NCBI GenBank assembly: GCA_029213065.1
Contig: JARGPH010000006.1
Location: 111,898-175,897 of the forward strand
From: Verrucomicrobiales bacterium
GTDB taxonomy: Bacteria; Verrucomicrobiota; Verrucomicrobiia; Verrucomicrobiales; DEV007
Length of the DNA stretch: 64,000 bases
Reading direction: 5' to 3'
Of the stretch, positions 53,214 to 61,959 are shown piece by piece; position 1 is the first letter of the stretch; the number at the start of each line of letters is the position of its first letter. The position numbers and the translations under genes were made by a program. A model generated the notes under the pieces. It was not told where the DNA came from and did no database searches. It was given only the letters and a program-made list of their open reading frames with translations.

Positions 53214-54716
53214 TCAGAGGTCGCTCAGAAAAGTTTCCGCTTTCTTGAAAAGTCGGGATTTTTTGTCATCGTCCATTTTATCGAGATTCCGGACCATCAT
53301 GCTGAGCCGGTATTGTCCGCGAAAAAATTCCTCGTTGCCGGCGATGAAACGCCAGAAGAGTCCGTCCCAAATTTCGCACCAGTCGCCTTTTTTGAAGTCT
53401 GACATTTTGCGAACGTAGTGGCTCCCGGAAAGGTAGGGCTTCGTCGTGAAGAGCCCGCCGTCGGCGAATTGGCTCATCCCGAAAACGTTGGGAACCATGA
53501 CCCAGTCGTAGGCGTCGATGAACAGTTCCATGAACCAGTCGTTTACCTGGACGGGATCGAAACGGCACAGCAACATGAAGTTCCCGAGGAGCATGAGTCT
53601 CTCAATGTGATGCGCGTAGGCGTGGTCGTGAATTCGGCGAATGGTTGTGTCGATCGGGGGGATCCCGGTTTCTCCGGTCCAGAACGAGCGGGGGATATCG
53701 CGAGTGTGCCCGAAGAAATTGCGGGTCCGCATGGTCACTCCGTGGCGGGTATACATGAGCTGCATGAACTCCCGCCAACCGATGAGTTGGCGAACGAACC
53801 CTTCGAGAGAATTGAGCGGCGTATCGTTCGCTTCGGCAAAGGCGAGGGCCTTCTCGAGGACGCGGTCGGGTGTGAGAAGCCCGGTGTTCAACATTGGGGT
53901 GAGAACACTGTGAAAGAGGATCCGCTCATGTGCGGCGATGGCGTCTTCGTAGGGACCGAAGCGGTCAAAGCGCCGCGTCAGGAAGTCTTCGAGCCATTTC
54001 TCCGCGGCCTCATGTGTGACCGGATAAGCGAAGGTCTTTTCGTTCCCGGGAAAGTCTGAAAATTCAGGGTCATCCCCGACTTCCTCAATGATGGCTTTTA
54101 CCTCCGCGGTCAGCGTCGCTGCGGGGTCCGGGGGAATGTCGAGTCCTCCGCGTTTCGGCATCGGTTTCCGGTTCTCCTCATCAAAGCTCCACCGCCCGCC
54201 GACGGGATTGCCGTCGGCGTCGAGGAGCAGGTTCATGCGTTGTCGCTGCGCTTCGTAGAACTTCGCCATGAAGGGCTTCTTCCGGCTTTCAAAATGCGCC
54301 TCCGCCCAGTCGCGCGGGGTCAGGAACATGGGCGAAGGGTGAACCGTGAGGCGGATCCCGTCGTGAGCGTCAATGAATCGGCGAAGGCGTTTCTCGAGGA
54401 GGAAGTCGTGGCATTCGCAGACGTGAAACTCCTCGAATCCCTCTTCGACCAGCGTTTCGAGGATGTGAGTGACAGTCCGCTCGCGCGAGTAGGGGATGAT
54501 CTCCGTTTCGTACCCATCGGAGCGGAGTTTCCCGGAAAAGGCACGAATCGATGCCCGGTGAAGAAGAATCTTCTGACGATGAAATCGTCCCGGGCTCGCG
54601 TGCGGATCGCCAAAGAACAAGGTGTCCTCGATCAACCTGATCTCACGATCAAGAGCTATCGCCGGATGAGGATTAAACAACTGGTGGGGGAAAATGAGAG
54701 TCAGTTCGCGGGCCAT
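53214..54716 (-). CDS. Cryptochrome/photolyase-related protein (DPRP family), without Fe-S cysteines
   Basis: 500-residue protein of the deoxyribodipyrimidine-photolyase-related family (bacterial (6-4) photolyase group). The N-terminal domain begins LTLIFPHQLF, and the FAD domain shows RQLIGWREFMQLMY, YAHHIERLMLLGNFMLL, and DAYDWVMVPNVFGMSQFADGG. In PhrB-type members a 4Fe-4S cluster is held by four cysteines (MNC and CxxC...C). Here those places read TGIPPIDTT and MSDFKKGDWCEIW, leaving only C447 near the last site. So it should bind FAD but not the cluster. It may repair or sense light damage. Monocistronic. Confidence 0.88.
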   Translation of the reverse strand: MARELTLIFPHQLFNPHPAIALDREIRLIEDTLFFGDPHASPGRFHRQKILLHRASIRAFSGKLRSDGYETEIIPYSRERTVTHILETLVEEGFEEFHVCECHDFLLEKRLRRFIDAHDGIRLTVHPSPMFLTPRDWAEAHFESRKKPFMAKFYEAQRQRMNLLLDADGNPVGGRWSFDEENRKPMPKRGGLDIPPDPAATLTAEVKAIIEEVGDDPEFSDFPGNEKTFAYPVTHEAAEKWLEDFLTRRFDRFGPYEDAIAAHERILFHSVLTPMLNTGLLTPDRVLEKALAFAEANDTPLNSLEGFVRQLIGWREFMQLMYTRHGVTMRTRNFFGHTRDIPRSFWTGETGIPPIDTTIRRIHDHAYAHHIERLMLLGNFMLLCRFDPVQVNDWFMELFIDAYDWVMVPNVFGMSQFADGGLFTTKPYLSGSHYVRKMSDFKKGDWCEIWDGLFWRFIAGNEEFFRGQYRLSMMVRNLDKMDDDKKSRLFKKAETFLSDL

Positions 54717-54732
54717 CGCGAAAGGTTACGAC

Positions 54733-54780
54733 CGCAGTGCGTTCTCCGTTCACCGGCCAAGGTGCGGAGAACGCACTGCG
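54733..54780. repeat. Large palindrome upstream of the photolyase-like gene
   Basis: Sixteen-base perfect arms, 54733-54748 and 54765-54780 (cgcagtgcgttctccg and its complement), with a small inner stem cacc/ggtg. It lies 17 bp ahead of the photolyase-like start. It could be a REP-like element or a structure in the transcript leader. Confidence 0.7.
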
Positions 54781-54879
54781 TGGCATTGGTGTTGAGTGAA
54801 ATGGGATACGGTTCGCAAGGCTCACTTCGCGACGAACTGGTGCCGTCAGTTTTCCTGTTCGAACCTGTCTTACCCGGTT

Positions 54880-54921
54880 AAACGAAAAAGGCACCCGTTT
54901 AACCGGGTGCCTTTTTCGTTT
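54880..54921 (-). terminator. Terminator of the tRNA-Ser gene
   Basis: Perfect 18-bp arms (54880-54897 and 54904-54921) with a 6-base loop, carrying a tttttcgttt tail on either strand. It starts 7 bp beyond the tRNA 3' end on the minus strand. Confidence 0.92.
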
Positions 54922-54927
54922 AAAAAA

Positions 54928-55012
54928 TAGAGAGGGTGGGATTCGAACCCACGGTACCTTGCGGCACTTCGGTTTTCAAGACCGACGCATTCGACCACTC
55001 TGCCACCTCTCC
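54928..55012 (-). tRNA. tRNA-Ser (anticodon UGA)
   Basis: Read on the minus strand from 55012: acceptor GGAGAGG, D-arm with GTGGTCGAATGC, anticodon arm CGGTCTTGAAAACCG with TGA at 54976-54978, a long variable arm typical of class II tRNAs (GTGCCGCAAGGTACC), T-arm GTGGGTTCGAATCCCAC and 3' acceptor CCTCTCT. Position 1-72 is a G-U pair. CCA is not encoded. It reads UCA and other UCN codons. Confidence 0.95.
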
Positions 55013-55141
55013 ATAAAGTGATTGAGGATTTCGACGTGAAACACTCAAAGGTCGGCGCGAATCTACACGGATGATTTTGATTTTCAACAATCTCTGTGCA
55101 ACTCGGTGTATTTTTTTCGGATTTGCGTCCGATTCAAACGT

Positions 55142-55834
55142 TTAGACCCGCGAATCGAGCTGAAATACCTGCCCGGAGATGTGAGGGGAGCTCTGGAGGA
55201 AGACGATAAAACGGGCGGCCTCTTCGACGGTGTTGAATCTTTTGAGGGCATGCCCCGCTCTGGCCGCTTCTTTGACCGCGTCTGAGAGTGGGGCGGTCAT
55301 GCGGGTTTCGAGGAAACCGGGAAGGACACAGTTGCTGCGGATGTTTCGTTTTCCGAGTTCAAGGGCGTAGCTTTTGGTCAGTCCGATAAGCCCGGCTTTG
55401 GAGGCGGCGTAGGCAGCCTGGCCGAGGGGTGGTTTGACCGCTGAATACGAACCAACGTTTACAATATGACCGCAGCGGGCCCGCATCATGAGGGCGGCGG
55501 CGGCCTGGGAGCAGAGTTGGGCGCCTTTGAGATTGGTATCGATCACGGCGTCCCACTCAGCAGGGGACTGTTTGAGAAACAACCTGTCGCGGGTGATCCC
55601 GGCGTTGTTGATGAGGAGATCGACTCGCTCCAGCGGAGCAAAAAAGGCCTCCACGGATTGCGATGAGGTCACATCGAGCTCCCGGCGTCCCGGTGCGAGG
55701 ACGTGGAAGCCTGCGGCCGCGAATTGTGCGGCAAGCACAATTGCGAGATCTCCTCCGCCGCCGGTGATGACGGCTACTGGTTTTGGTTCTGCGCTCAAGC
55801 CCGCTATTAACAGCGACTGCTGAGAGGTCTGCAA
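55142..55834 (-). CDS. SDR-family oxidoreductase (FabG-like)
   Basis: 230-residue short-chain dehydrogenase. NAD(P) is bound through VAVITGGGGDLAIVLA (TGxxxGxx variant with aspartate before Leu), and NNAGITRD follows. The catalytic Ser-Tyr-Lys set is seen as VNVGSYSAVKPPLGQAAYAASKAGL. SDR ends FLQSSPHISGQVFQLDSRV, the classical tail. Substrate unknown; a 3-oxoacyl-ACP reductase or sugar dehydrogenase is possible. The start is TTG at 55834 or TTG at 55798; neither has an ATG alternative near. The Gly-Asp in the nucleotide loop may alter cofactor preference. Confidence 0.85.
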   Translation of the reverse strand: MQTSQQSLLIAGLSAEPKPVAVITGGGGDLAIVLAAQFAAAGFHVLAPGRRELDVTSSQSVEAFFAPLERVDLLINNAGITRDRLFLKQSPAEWDAVIDTNLKGAQLCSQAAAALMMRARCGHIVNVGSYSAVKPPLGQAAYAASKAGLIGLTKSYALELGKRNIRSNCVLPGFLETRMTAPLSDAVKEAARAGHALKRFNTVEEAARFIVFLQSSPHISGQVFQLDSRV

Positions 55835-55864
55835 ATTTTTTCGACGTGTCTGTGCGGAAACCGG

Positions 55865-56500
55865 TCAGTCGAAGACGTTTTTCGCAGGCTGGCTGAAGAC
55901 GTCGGTATTCGCCTCGGCGGCGGCTTTTTCAGCGGCCTGAAGTTTCGGATTCGGTGGAGCGACCCAGTTCGGATCGGCGACGACGGCGTGTTCTTCGTAT
56001 TTGAAATGGGTGCGGCTTATCTGGCCGACGTAGCGAAGTGCCTCAGTCACGGGAACATTTCGAACGGACAGGGTAATGAGGGTGTTCTGCCGCTGTTCGG
56101 GGCTGCCTTTGTAAATGATATTGGGTCGCAGTTTTCCCTGAGTGAGTTCCTCGGTGCGGGCCGCGAGATACTGAAGGACGTCGCCAATAGGGGCGTCTTC
56201 GAAATTGATTTGGGGAATGATGATTTTCGCGAGATCTTTTTCCATGCTTTTCTTCGAACCGAGTCCCTGTGCGACCGCCGTTTTGCTTTTGATCATGTAG
56301 CTGCGGGCGTGGGGGGATCGCGGGTTGGCGCGAACCGCGATTTCGAAACGGGCGAGAGCTTCTTCGTAGTTCCCGGCGTCGTAGAGACGGACGCCTTCGT
56401 CATACGCCGCCTTGAAACTCTGTGCGTGAGTCACGCCGCAGGGGATCAGGAGAGACAATACGAGGAGCGGTAAGACAAGGAGTGAGGTGGGTTTGATCAT
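55865..56500 (-). CDS. Exported TPR protein with STN-like domain
   Basis: 211 residues from ATG 56500, opening with a signal peptide (LLVLPLLVLSLLIPCGVTHAQ). One TPR (DAGNYEEALARFEIAVRANPRSPHARSYM) is followed by an STN/secretin-N-like unit (INFEDAPIGDVLQYLAARTEELTQ, ITLSVRNVPVTEALRYVGQI). Such STN units bind at secretin or TonB-dependent receptor periplasmic parts. Here it stands alone, so partners are unknown. It is divergent from the SH3-like protein with 321 bp between starts. Confidence 0.75.
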   Translation of the reverse strand: MIKPTSLLVLPLLVLSLLIPCGVTHAQSFKAAYDEGVRLYDAGNYEEALARFEIAVRANPRSPHARSYMIKSKTAVAQGLGSKKSMEKDLAKIIIPQINFEDAPIGDVLQYLAARTEELTQGKLRPNIIYKGSPEQRQNTLITLSVRNVPVTEALRYVGQISRTHFKYEEHAVVADPNWVAPPNPKLQAAEKAAAEANTDVFSQPAKNVFD

Positions 56501-56821
56501 GGTCTTTCGGGTAGTTTGGCATTGAAGACTGCGAGCTTTATTCCTGCCCACCGGGGGGATGGACGGGGAATCTGAGGCATTGGGATGCGCTTCGATTGTG
56601 TCGGAATTTGACCGCAGGTAAGTCGATTTGCCCGTTATCGTATCAAAAATACTAAGGGGTGTAAATGCAATTGCGTTATAGGTAGTGAAACACAAACGAC
56701 TCCGCTTGAGGAACCGCCCTGACTGCTTTTCGCAGGTTTGAGAATGATAAGTTTTTAATGCTTTGGTGGACGAATCGCTGCTTTGCCGTTACTTTTTTAA
56801 AAATTTTCATTCACGAAAATC
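56501..56821. other. 321-bp divergent intergenic region
   Basis: No ORF, RNA gene or clear promoter found. It must contain promoters for the STN-type gene (minus) and the SH3-like gene (plus). AT content rises from about 56640 to 56820, and a run of T then A (56790-56806) precedes the SH3-like start. Confidence 0.5.
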
Positions 56822-58372
56822 ATGATTGATCGATTTATCATTTCAATCAGGTCGAAAGCTGTGACCCTCCGCGTGGCTTTTGCAATACCTGTGGTCCACC
56901 TTCTAACGGGAGGTTCAGTGTTTGCTCAGGCGCCTTCCGCAGCCAGCTATGCCGCTGATCCGTCAGCGGAGGCGGGAATGACGACGGGAGTCCCGACGGC
57001 GATCAACCCGGGGATGACAAACCGTCAGGCCGAGATGATTCAGGTGAGAACCTCTGCTCAGGGAGCGATGGGTGAGGCGACTGCGGCTTCGATGTCCCGC
57101 ACTGCGGATCGCAGTATTGAAGAGCGCAACCGGGTCAAAGCGATCGAGTCGGCGCGCGAAGTGAAGTTGATGAAGCGCGAAATGGCGAACCGGATGAAGT
57201 GGGAGCGCGCTGCGACGGCTTACAACAAGGTGAGCTCGAATGACATGTCGACCTGGAAGACTTCGACGGGAAATGTCAAAGTGGAGCGTAACGTTCCCGA
57301 TGCTTTCCTGACCGCGATTATTGCCGAAGAGGAGCGGGAGGCTGCTGCGGCGTCGGAACAGAAACGCGGGCTTTTCGGGCGCAAGAAATCATCCGAAGGG
57401 GGGATGCTCAGCAATATCAGTTTACCGAATATTCCGGTGCCGCGTCTTCCGTTTGTCGGCGGCGGGCGCGACAATGGCGATTCTCAGGAAAGCGCTCCGG
57501 TTTCGGAGGCCGGCAATGAGCCGAGCTTCAGTCAGTCGAACACTGCCCCGGCGCCGAGATCTCAGCCTCAGCCGCAGCAGGTTTCGACGGCCCCGACCAA
57601 GCCGGGAACGATCCCGCGTATTTCCGGTGCGGCACTTGTCGATGGGTATTCCCCGGTGAACAAGTCCGAGGCTCCCACGGCAGCGGATACGCCTCCTTCG
57701 CAGCCTTCCGAAGTTTCTTTTTCAAGTTCTCTCCCTGATACAGAGGAGGAGAAAACAGGTTTTTTCAGTCGCCTGCGTGGCGGGGGGAATTCGTCAGCAT
57801 CCTCTTCACGCGGGGGCGGGCTTTTCAGTTTTGGCGGAAAGAAAAAGGAGTCGGAGACTACGGTGGGCACGATCGATGCGAGTCTTTTCCCTGCCGGTGC
57901 GGTTCAGAGCACTCCGACTGGAAATCTGGGAGGCGGCTACACGGCTGCTGATGTCGCTCGCGATGCTGAGGCGGCACCTTCTTCGACGGGTAGTATTGAG
58001 CTTCCCGGTCAGACCATGGAGAAGGAGCGCAGTGGTTTTTCTCTGCCGAAACCCAATCTTTCGATTCCCAAAATCACGAAGGCGGCAACGGGCGGTTCGC
58101 CTGGAATTCCAACGACGACGACGGTGAACAGTTCCGGTAACAGCATGTATGTGGTCACTTCCACTGCTCAATTCATGGTTTATGGCGCTGACCGGATGCA
58201 GTCGGAAGTGCGGGCGCTCCCTGCCGGAACGGTTGTGCAAATGCTGAAGCCGGGTGAGCAGTGGGCATCGGTGCTCGCTCAAGGTGGCGCCGAGGGCGTC
58301 ATTCAGACAAAGAATCTCCGTCCCGCCTCATCGAATGAAGTCGGCGGTCAGTTCGCTCCATCGGGGAACTGA
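56822..58372 (+). CDS. Exported low-complexity protein with C-terminal SH3-like domain
   Basis: 516 residues. A signal segment (VTLRVAFAIPVVHLLTGGSVFAQA) is followed by a charged helical stretch (about 90-140) and a long Ser/Pro/Gly/Ala-rich disordered middle with repeated KKS/GG and FSR units. The C-terminal 70 residues (MYVVTSTAQFMVYGADRMQSEVRALPAGTVVQMLKPGEQWASVL) look like a bacterial SH3 domain. I do not recognise the family. It probably acts at the cell envelope. Monocistronic. Confidence 0.65.
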   Translation: MIDRFIISIRSKAVTLRVAFAIPVVHLLTGGSVFAQAPSAASYAADPSAEAGMTTGVPTAINPGMTNRQAEMIQVRTSAQGAMGEATAASMSRTADRSIEERNRVKAIESAREVKLMKREMANRMKWERAATAYNKVSSNDMSTWKTSTGNVKVERNVPDAFLTAIIAEEEREAAAASEQKRGLFGRKKSSEGGMLSNISLPNIPVPRLPFVGGGRDNGDSQESAPVSEAGNEPSFSQSNTAPAPRSQPQPQQVSTAPTKPGTIPRISGAALVDGYSPVNKSEAPTAADTPPSQPSEVSFSSSLPDTEEEKTGFFSRLRGGGNSSASSSRGGGLFSFGGKKKESETTVGTIDASLFPAGAVQSTPTGNLGGGYTAADVARDAEAAPSSTGSIELPGQTMEKERSGFSLPKPNLSIPKITKAATGGSPGIPTTTTVNSSGNSMYVVTSTAQFMVYGADRMQSEVRALPAGTVVQMLKPGEQWASVLAQGGAEGVIQTKNLRPASSNEVGGQFAPSGN

Positions 58373-58551
58373 AGCGGCTTCGGGCGGGGAGTAGAGCCGG
58401 TATCGGAAAAGCTCGCAGGCTTTCCGCTCTCGTGAGTGAGAGAAAGGTTTTCCCGCGGAGAAAGGGGTAATCGGAGCGCTGAGAGTCTGCAGTTGGCGGG
58501 CGGGGGAGCTGTGGTGCTGCCCTTTTGACGATGATACCCTGTCAGGTCAAT

Positions 58552-58569
58552 GACCTAACCCTGTTGGGT
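58552..58569. repeat. Copy of the accctgttggg element
   Basis: gacctaaccctgttgggt lies in the 287-bp gap before the PQQ-propeller gene. It is the third locus carrying this element (see 152-204 and 32583-32620). The rest of the gap holds no gene that I could support. Confidence 0.6.
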
Positions 58570-58659
58570 GCATCCACCGGGGGCGCCCCGTCCCGGCTGC
58601 CTCGAATGCGGATTCTGTTTCGCTTGCGCAGGTGGGGGCGAATTGGGTATTTTTTCACG

Positions 58660-59934
58660 ATGATTCCGGTTCGATTGATTTGCCTTCTTGTCTTGTTTTG
58701 CGGTTCTGTTTTGTCAGCCCGGGCTGATGTGTGGCCTTCCTGGCGGGGGGATATTCTCGGATCGGGAAAAGTGTCTGAACCGGATCTGCCGCTGGAATGG
58801 GGGGCGGAGAAAAACGTGAAGTGGCGGATCGATTTGCCGGAAGCGGGGAATTCCACCCCGGTTGTTTTCGGAGGGAAGGTTTTCGTGACTCAGCCGCTCA
58901 GCGCGGACAAGTCGAGGAACCTGATGTGTTTCAGTCAGGCCGATGGCTCGCTCCTCTGGCAGAAGGGAATCATCTACACTGAGGATGAGCGCACCCACCG
59001 GTCGAATCCTTTTTGCTCGGCGTCTCCGGCGGTCGAGGAGAACTTCGTCGTTGTTTCTCACGGTTCCGCCGGGGTGGCCGCGTATGATCATGAGGGAACG
59101 GAACTGTGGAAGCGGGATTTCGGGGCCATCGACCATGTCTGGGGAAACTCCAGTTCACCGGTTATTTATGAAGACCTCGTGATTCACTATCACGGGCCGG
59201 CGGAGAACGCGGTGCTTTATGCTCTTAACAAAGAAACGGGAGAGACGGTTTGGAAATGGGAAGAGCCGGCCTGGAACCCGGAGAAACGAACCGACGGTTT
59301 CAGTGACCGCAGCGAAAAGGGAGTGATTGGATCTTTCAGCACTCCTATCGTCGTGGAGACGGCGGACCGGGTCGAATTGATCATGAGCTTTCCGCAGGAG
59401 TTGAAGGCTTTCGACCCGCTCGGAGGAGAGGTTTTGTGGACCTGTGAGGGTTTAAATCCACTTGTCTACACCTCGCCGGTTTACGACGACGGAATCGTCG
59501 TGGCGATGGGCGGTTACCACGGAAATTCGATCGGCGTCAAAGTTGGCGGCAATGGTGATGTCACCGCTTCGCACCGGCTCTGGCAGGAGGTTCGCCACAA
59601 CGGAGGGATCGGGACGGGTGTCGCAAAGGGCGGCAAACTCTACTATCAGGATGCCGGCGGGATCGTTTTCTGTGACGATATGAAAACCGGAAAGACCATT
59701 TGGAAGAGCCGTCTCCCCGGGGCGGGGAAGTCATGGGGCTCCTTTGTTCTCGCCGGTGATCACATTTACACCCTGAGTCAGGCGGGGGATTCCGTTGTCT
59801 TCGAGGCTTCGCCGGAAGGTTTCAAGGTGATCGCTCAGAGTGATTTGGCTGAGCATACCAATTCCTCGATTGCTCCTGCTGACGGGCAACTTTTTATCCG
59901 AACCCATGAAGCACTCTGGTGCATTGAAGAATGA
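58660..59934 (+). CDS. Exported PQQ-like beta-propeller protein
   Basis: 424 residues from ATG 58660, which begins a signal peptide (MIPVRLICLLVLFCGSVLSARA). The mature part starts DVWPSWRGDILGSG and carries repeated blades (KVFVTQPLSADKSRNLMCF, LWKRDFGAIDHVWGNSSSPVIY, LYALNKETGETVWKWEEPAW), the PQQ-binding-like repeat pattern. PQQ itself is not expected to be bound. These proteins are numerous in Planctomycetes/Verrucomicrobia. The stop overlaps the pectate-lyase start (ATGA at 59931-59934), so the two are translationally coupled. Confidence 0.88.
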   Translation: MIPVRLICLLVLFCGSVLSARADVWPSWRGDILGSGKVSEPDLPLEWGAEKNVKWRIDLPEAGNSTPVVFGGKVFVTQPLSADKSRNLMCFSQADGSLLWQKGIIYTEDERTHRSNPFCSASPAVEENFVVVSHGSAGVAAYDHEGTELWKRDFGAIDHVWGNSSSPVIYEDLVIHYHGPAENAVLYALNKETGETVWKWEEPAWNPEKRTDGFSDRSEKGVIGSFSTPIVVETADRVELIMSFPQELKAFDPLGGEVLWTCEGLNPLVYTSPVYDDGIVVAMGGYHGNSIGVKVGGNGDVTASHRLWQEVRHNGGIGTGVAKGGKLYYQDAGGIVFCDDMKTGKTIWKSRLPGAGKSWGSFVLAGDHIYTLSQAGDSVVFEASPEGFKVIAQSDLAEHTNSSIAPADGQLFIRTHEALWCIEE

Positions 59935-61355
59935 CTGTGAGAACACTATTGATCGGTTCACTCGCCTCAGGGCTGGGTTGGGGCGTTTGTCAGGGGGCTC
60001 CCTCAGCCGATGAGGTCAATGCAGCGCTGTTGAAGGCCGCGGTGTATTTCCATGGTGAAGTGGCTGTCGAGGGTGGCTACGTTTACTATGTCTCTCCCGA
60101 TTTTTCGCGTCGGCTCGGCGAGGGAAAAGCCTCTTCGACTGAGATCTGGGTACAGTCCCCGGGAACGCCGACGGTGGGGATGGCTTATTTGTCCGCTTAC
60201 AAAGCGACGGGGCAGAAGTTTTTTCTAAAGGCCGCGACGGATGCGGGACGGGCTCTTGTATACGGGCAGTTGGAGTCGGGTGGTTGGCGCAACTCGATCG
60301 ACTTTGATTCGAAGGGGCCGCGGGTGGATCAGTATCGCAACGGAAAGGGGCGGGGGAAGAACTACTCAACTCTTGATGACGGGATCACCCAGGAGGCTCT
60401 CACTTTCCTGATCCGATTGGATGAGGCGCTCAATTTTGAAGATGAGGAAATTCACGGGGCGGTTGAGTATGCCCTTCCGAGGCTGTTGGCTGCTCAGTTT
60501 CCCAACGGGGCATTTCCGCAGGTCTGGCTGGGCCCAGTTAAAACGCAGGGGGAGATGCCGGCTTCGTTTCCTGACTACGATTGGAGAACCGAAGGACGGA
60601 TTAAAGAGTATTGGGATCAATACACCCTGAACGACGGTCTCGCAGGAACGGTTTCGAGGCTCCTCATTGAGGCGGACCGTGTCTATGGGAAGCCGGAGTA
60701 TCGCGCCGCTCTGGAGAAGTTGGGGCATTTTTTGATTTCAGCTCAGTTGCCTGAGCCGCAGCGGGGTTGGGCTCAGCAATATGGACCTGAGATGCATCCG
60801 ATCTGGGCGCGGGCGTTTGAGCCTCCGGCGGTGAGTGGTCGTGAGTCGGAGGATGCGATGAAAACCCTTCTTCGGATTGCCCATTACACCGGGGATGAAT
60901 CCTATATGGCGCCGGTGGTTGCCGGGGTGAAGTATCTTGAGAGTTCGCTCCTGCCTGACGGGCGTCTCGCCCGCTACTACGAAATGGAGACGAACCGGCC
61001 TCTCTATATGGAACGCAGTGGGAAAGTTTATTCGCCGACGTTTGATGATTCCAACCTGCCTGATCACTATGGTTGGAAGACGGCACCGGAGTTGGATTTG
61101 ATCAAGGATGCCTATCGCGCCGCGACGAGAGGCGAAGATCCTGATCGTGTCTTCGAGTCGCCGGTGACGCAGGACGGGGTCAAAGCGATTCTGGACTCAC
61201 TCGATTCCGAGGGACGATGGGTGAGCCGATACGACGGTGAGCTATTGACGGGGCAGCCGAAATTTGCCAATGGGGAAGCGTATATCAACAGCGCTGTTTT
61301 TGCCGGAAATGTTGAGATGTTAAGCCGGTATCTGATCCTCGCGGGAGGGCAATGA
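59931..61355 (+). CDS. Pectate lyase-like protein (PL10 type)
   Basis: 474 residues with a signal peptide (LLIGSLASGLGWGVCQGAP). The fold is all-alpha (an alpha/alpha toroid), with EIWVQSPGTPTVGMAYLSAY, RALVYGQLESGGWRNSIDFD and the diagnostic SAQLPEPQRGWAQQYGPEMHPIWARAFEPP segment known from PL10 pectate lyases. It should cleave polygalacturonate by beta-elimination with Ca. The C-terminal 100 residues are an additional helical part. Coupled to the PQQ-like gene upstream, so their products probably act together on pectic material outside the cell. Confidence 0.87.
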   Translation: MTVRTLLIGSLASGLGWGVCQGAPSADEVNAALLKAAVYFHGEVAVEGGYVYYVSPDFSRRLGEGKASSTEIWVQSPGTPTVGMAYLSAYKATGQKFFLKAATDAGRALVYGQLESGGWRNSIDFDSKGPRVDQYRNGKGRGKNYSTLDDGITQEALTFLIRLDEALNFEDEEIHGAVEYALPRLLAAQFPNGAFPQVWLGPVKTQGEMPASFPDYDWRTEGRIKEYWDQYTLNDGLAGTVSRLLIEADRVYGKPEYRAALEKLGHFLISAQLPEPQRGWAQQYGPEMHPIWARAFEPPAVSGRESEDAMKTLLRIAHYTGDESYMAPVVAGVKYLESSLLPDGRLARYYEMETNRPLYMERSGKVYSPTFDDSNLPDHYGWKTAPELDLIKDAYRAATRGEDPDRVFESPVTQDGVKAILDSLDSEGRWVSRYDGELLTGQPKFANGEAYINSAVFAGNVEMLSRYLILAGGQ

Positions 61356-61501
61356 TGGCTGATTCAATTATTACAATTTCGTCATTTTTCGTTTCGCGAT
61401 TCTGTCACTTAACAGGCTTTCTGTGGTAATAGATTCTACTCCTAATGGGAAAGATGCTGTGATATCTTGCCAAAGGTTTAGCAATCGATTATCGAATCAT
61501 C

Positions 61502-61939
61502 ATGCCAAGAAGAGCAAGCTCAGGAATCAATGTGGGACAAATCGCCGGAATAGCGGTGGCGATAATAGGATTTTTGGTAATAGCTGCTTTGCTGATTAAG
61601 TTGATCGCCGGAGGCCTCATTGGAGGTGGCGGAGAAAGCGGCAAAAAGCGCGTTTCGGGGAATGTCTCAGCCCTCAATCTGACAACCTATCGCAACAACG
61701 CGAACAGTCTCAGGGGCAATGTCTATCAGGTGGAAGGGCGCGTTGAAGAAACGCTGCGCTGGACTGCTGACCGGGGCCGTTTGATCAGTTTTGAAGCTTC
61801 GGATTCGATGGATACGATCCCGGTGCCGGTTCTGGTGCCTGAAGAATTCAGTAATGTGAACATCGAGCGTGGCACTGAGATGATCATGGTTGTTCGTGTT
61901 GATCGCGACGGAACCCTTGTTGCTGAATCGGTCGAATAA
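61502..61939 (+). CDS. Small membrane-anchored protein with OB-like domain
   Basis: 145 residues. A single membrane helix (IAGIAVAIIGFLVIAALLIKLIAGG, about 14-38) follows an N-terminal basic stretch. A glycine linker leads to a small beta-domain (LTTYRNNANSLRGNVYQVEGRVEETLRW..., ERGTEMIMVVRVDRDGTLV) that resembles an OB fold. Function unknown. It precedes the 643-residue exported protein by 20 bp and is probably cotranscribed with it. Confidence 0.65.
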   Translation: MPRRASSGINVGQIAGIAVAIIGFLVIAALLIKLIAGGLIGGGGESGKKRVSGNVSALNLTTYRNNANSLRGNVYQVEGRVEETLRWTADRGRLISFEASDSMDTIPVPVLVPEEFSNVNIERGTEMIMVVRVDRDGTLVAESVE

Positions 61940-61959
61940 CCGACTAACCCCCATAAACT

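Noticed and set aside
54673..54894. Short minus-strand frame between tRNA-Ser and the photolyase-like gene
   Set aside because: Covers the large palindrome and overlaps the photolyase start. No motif; very likely spurious.
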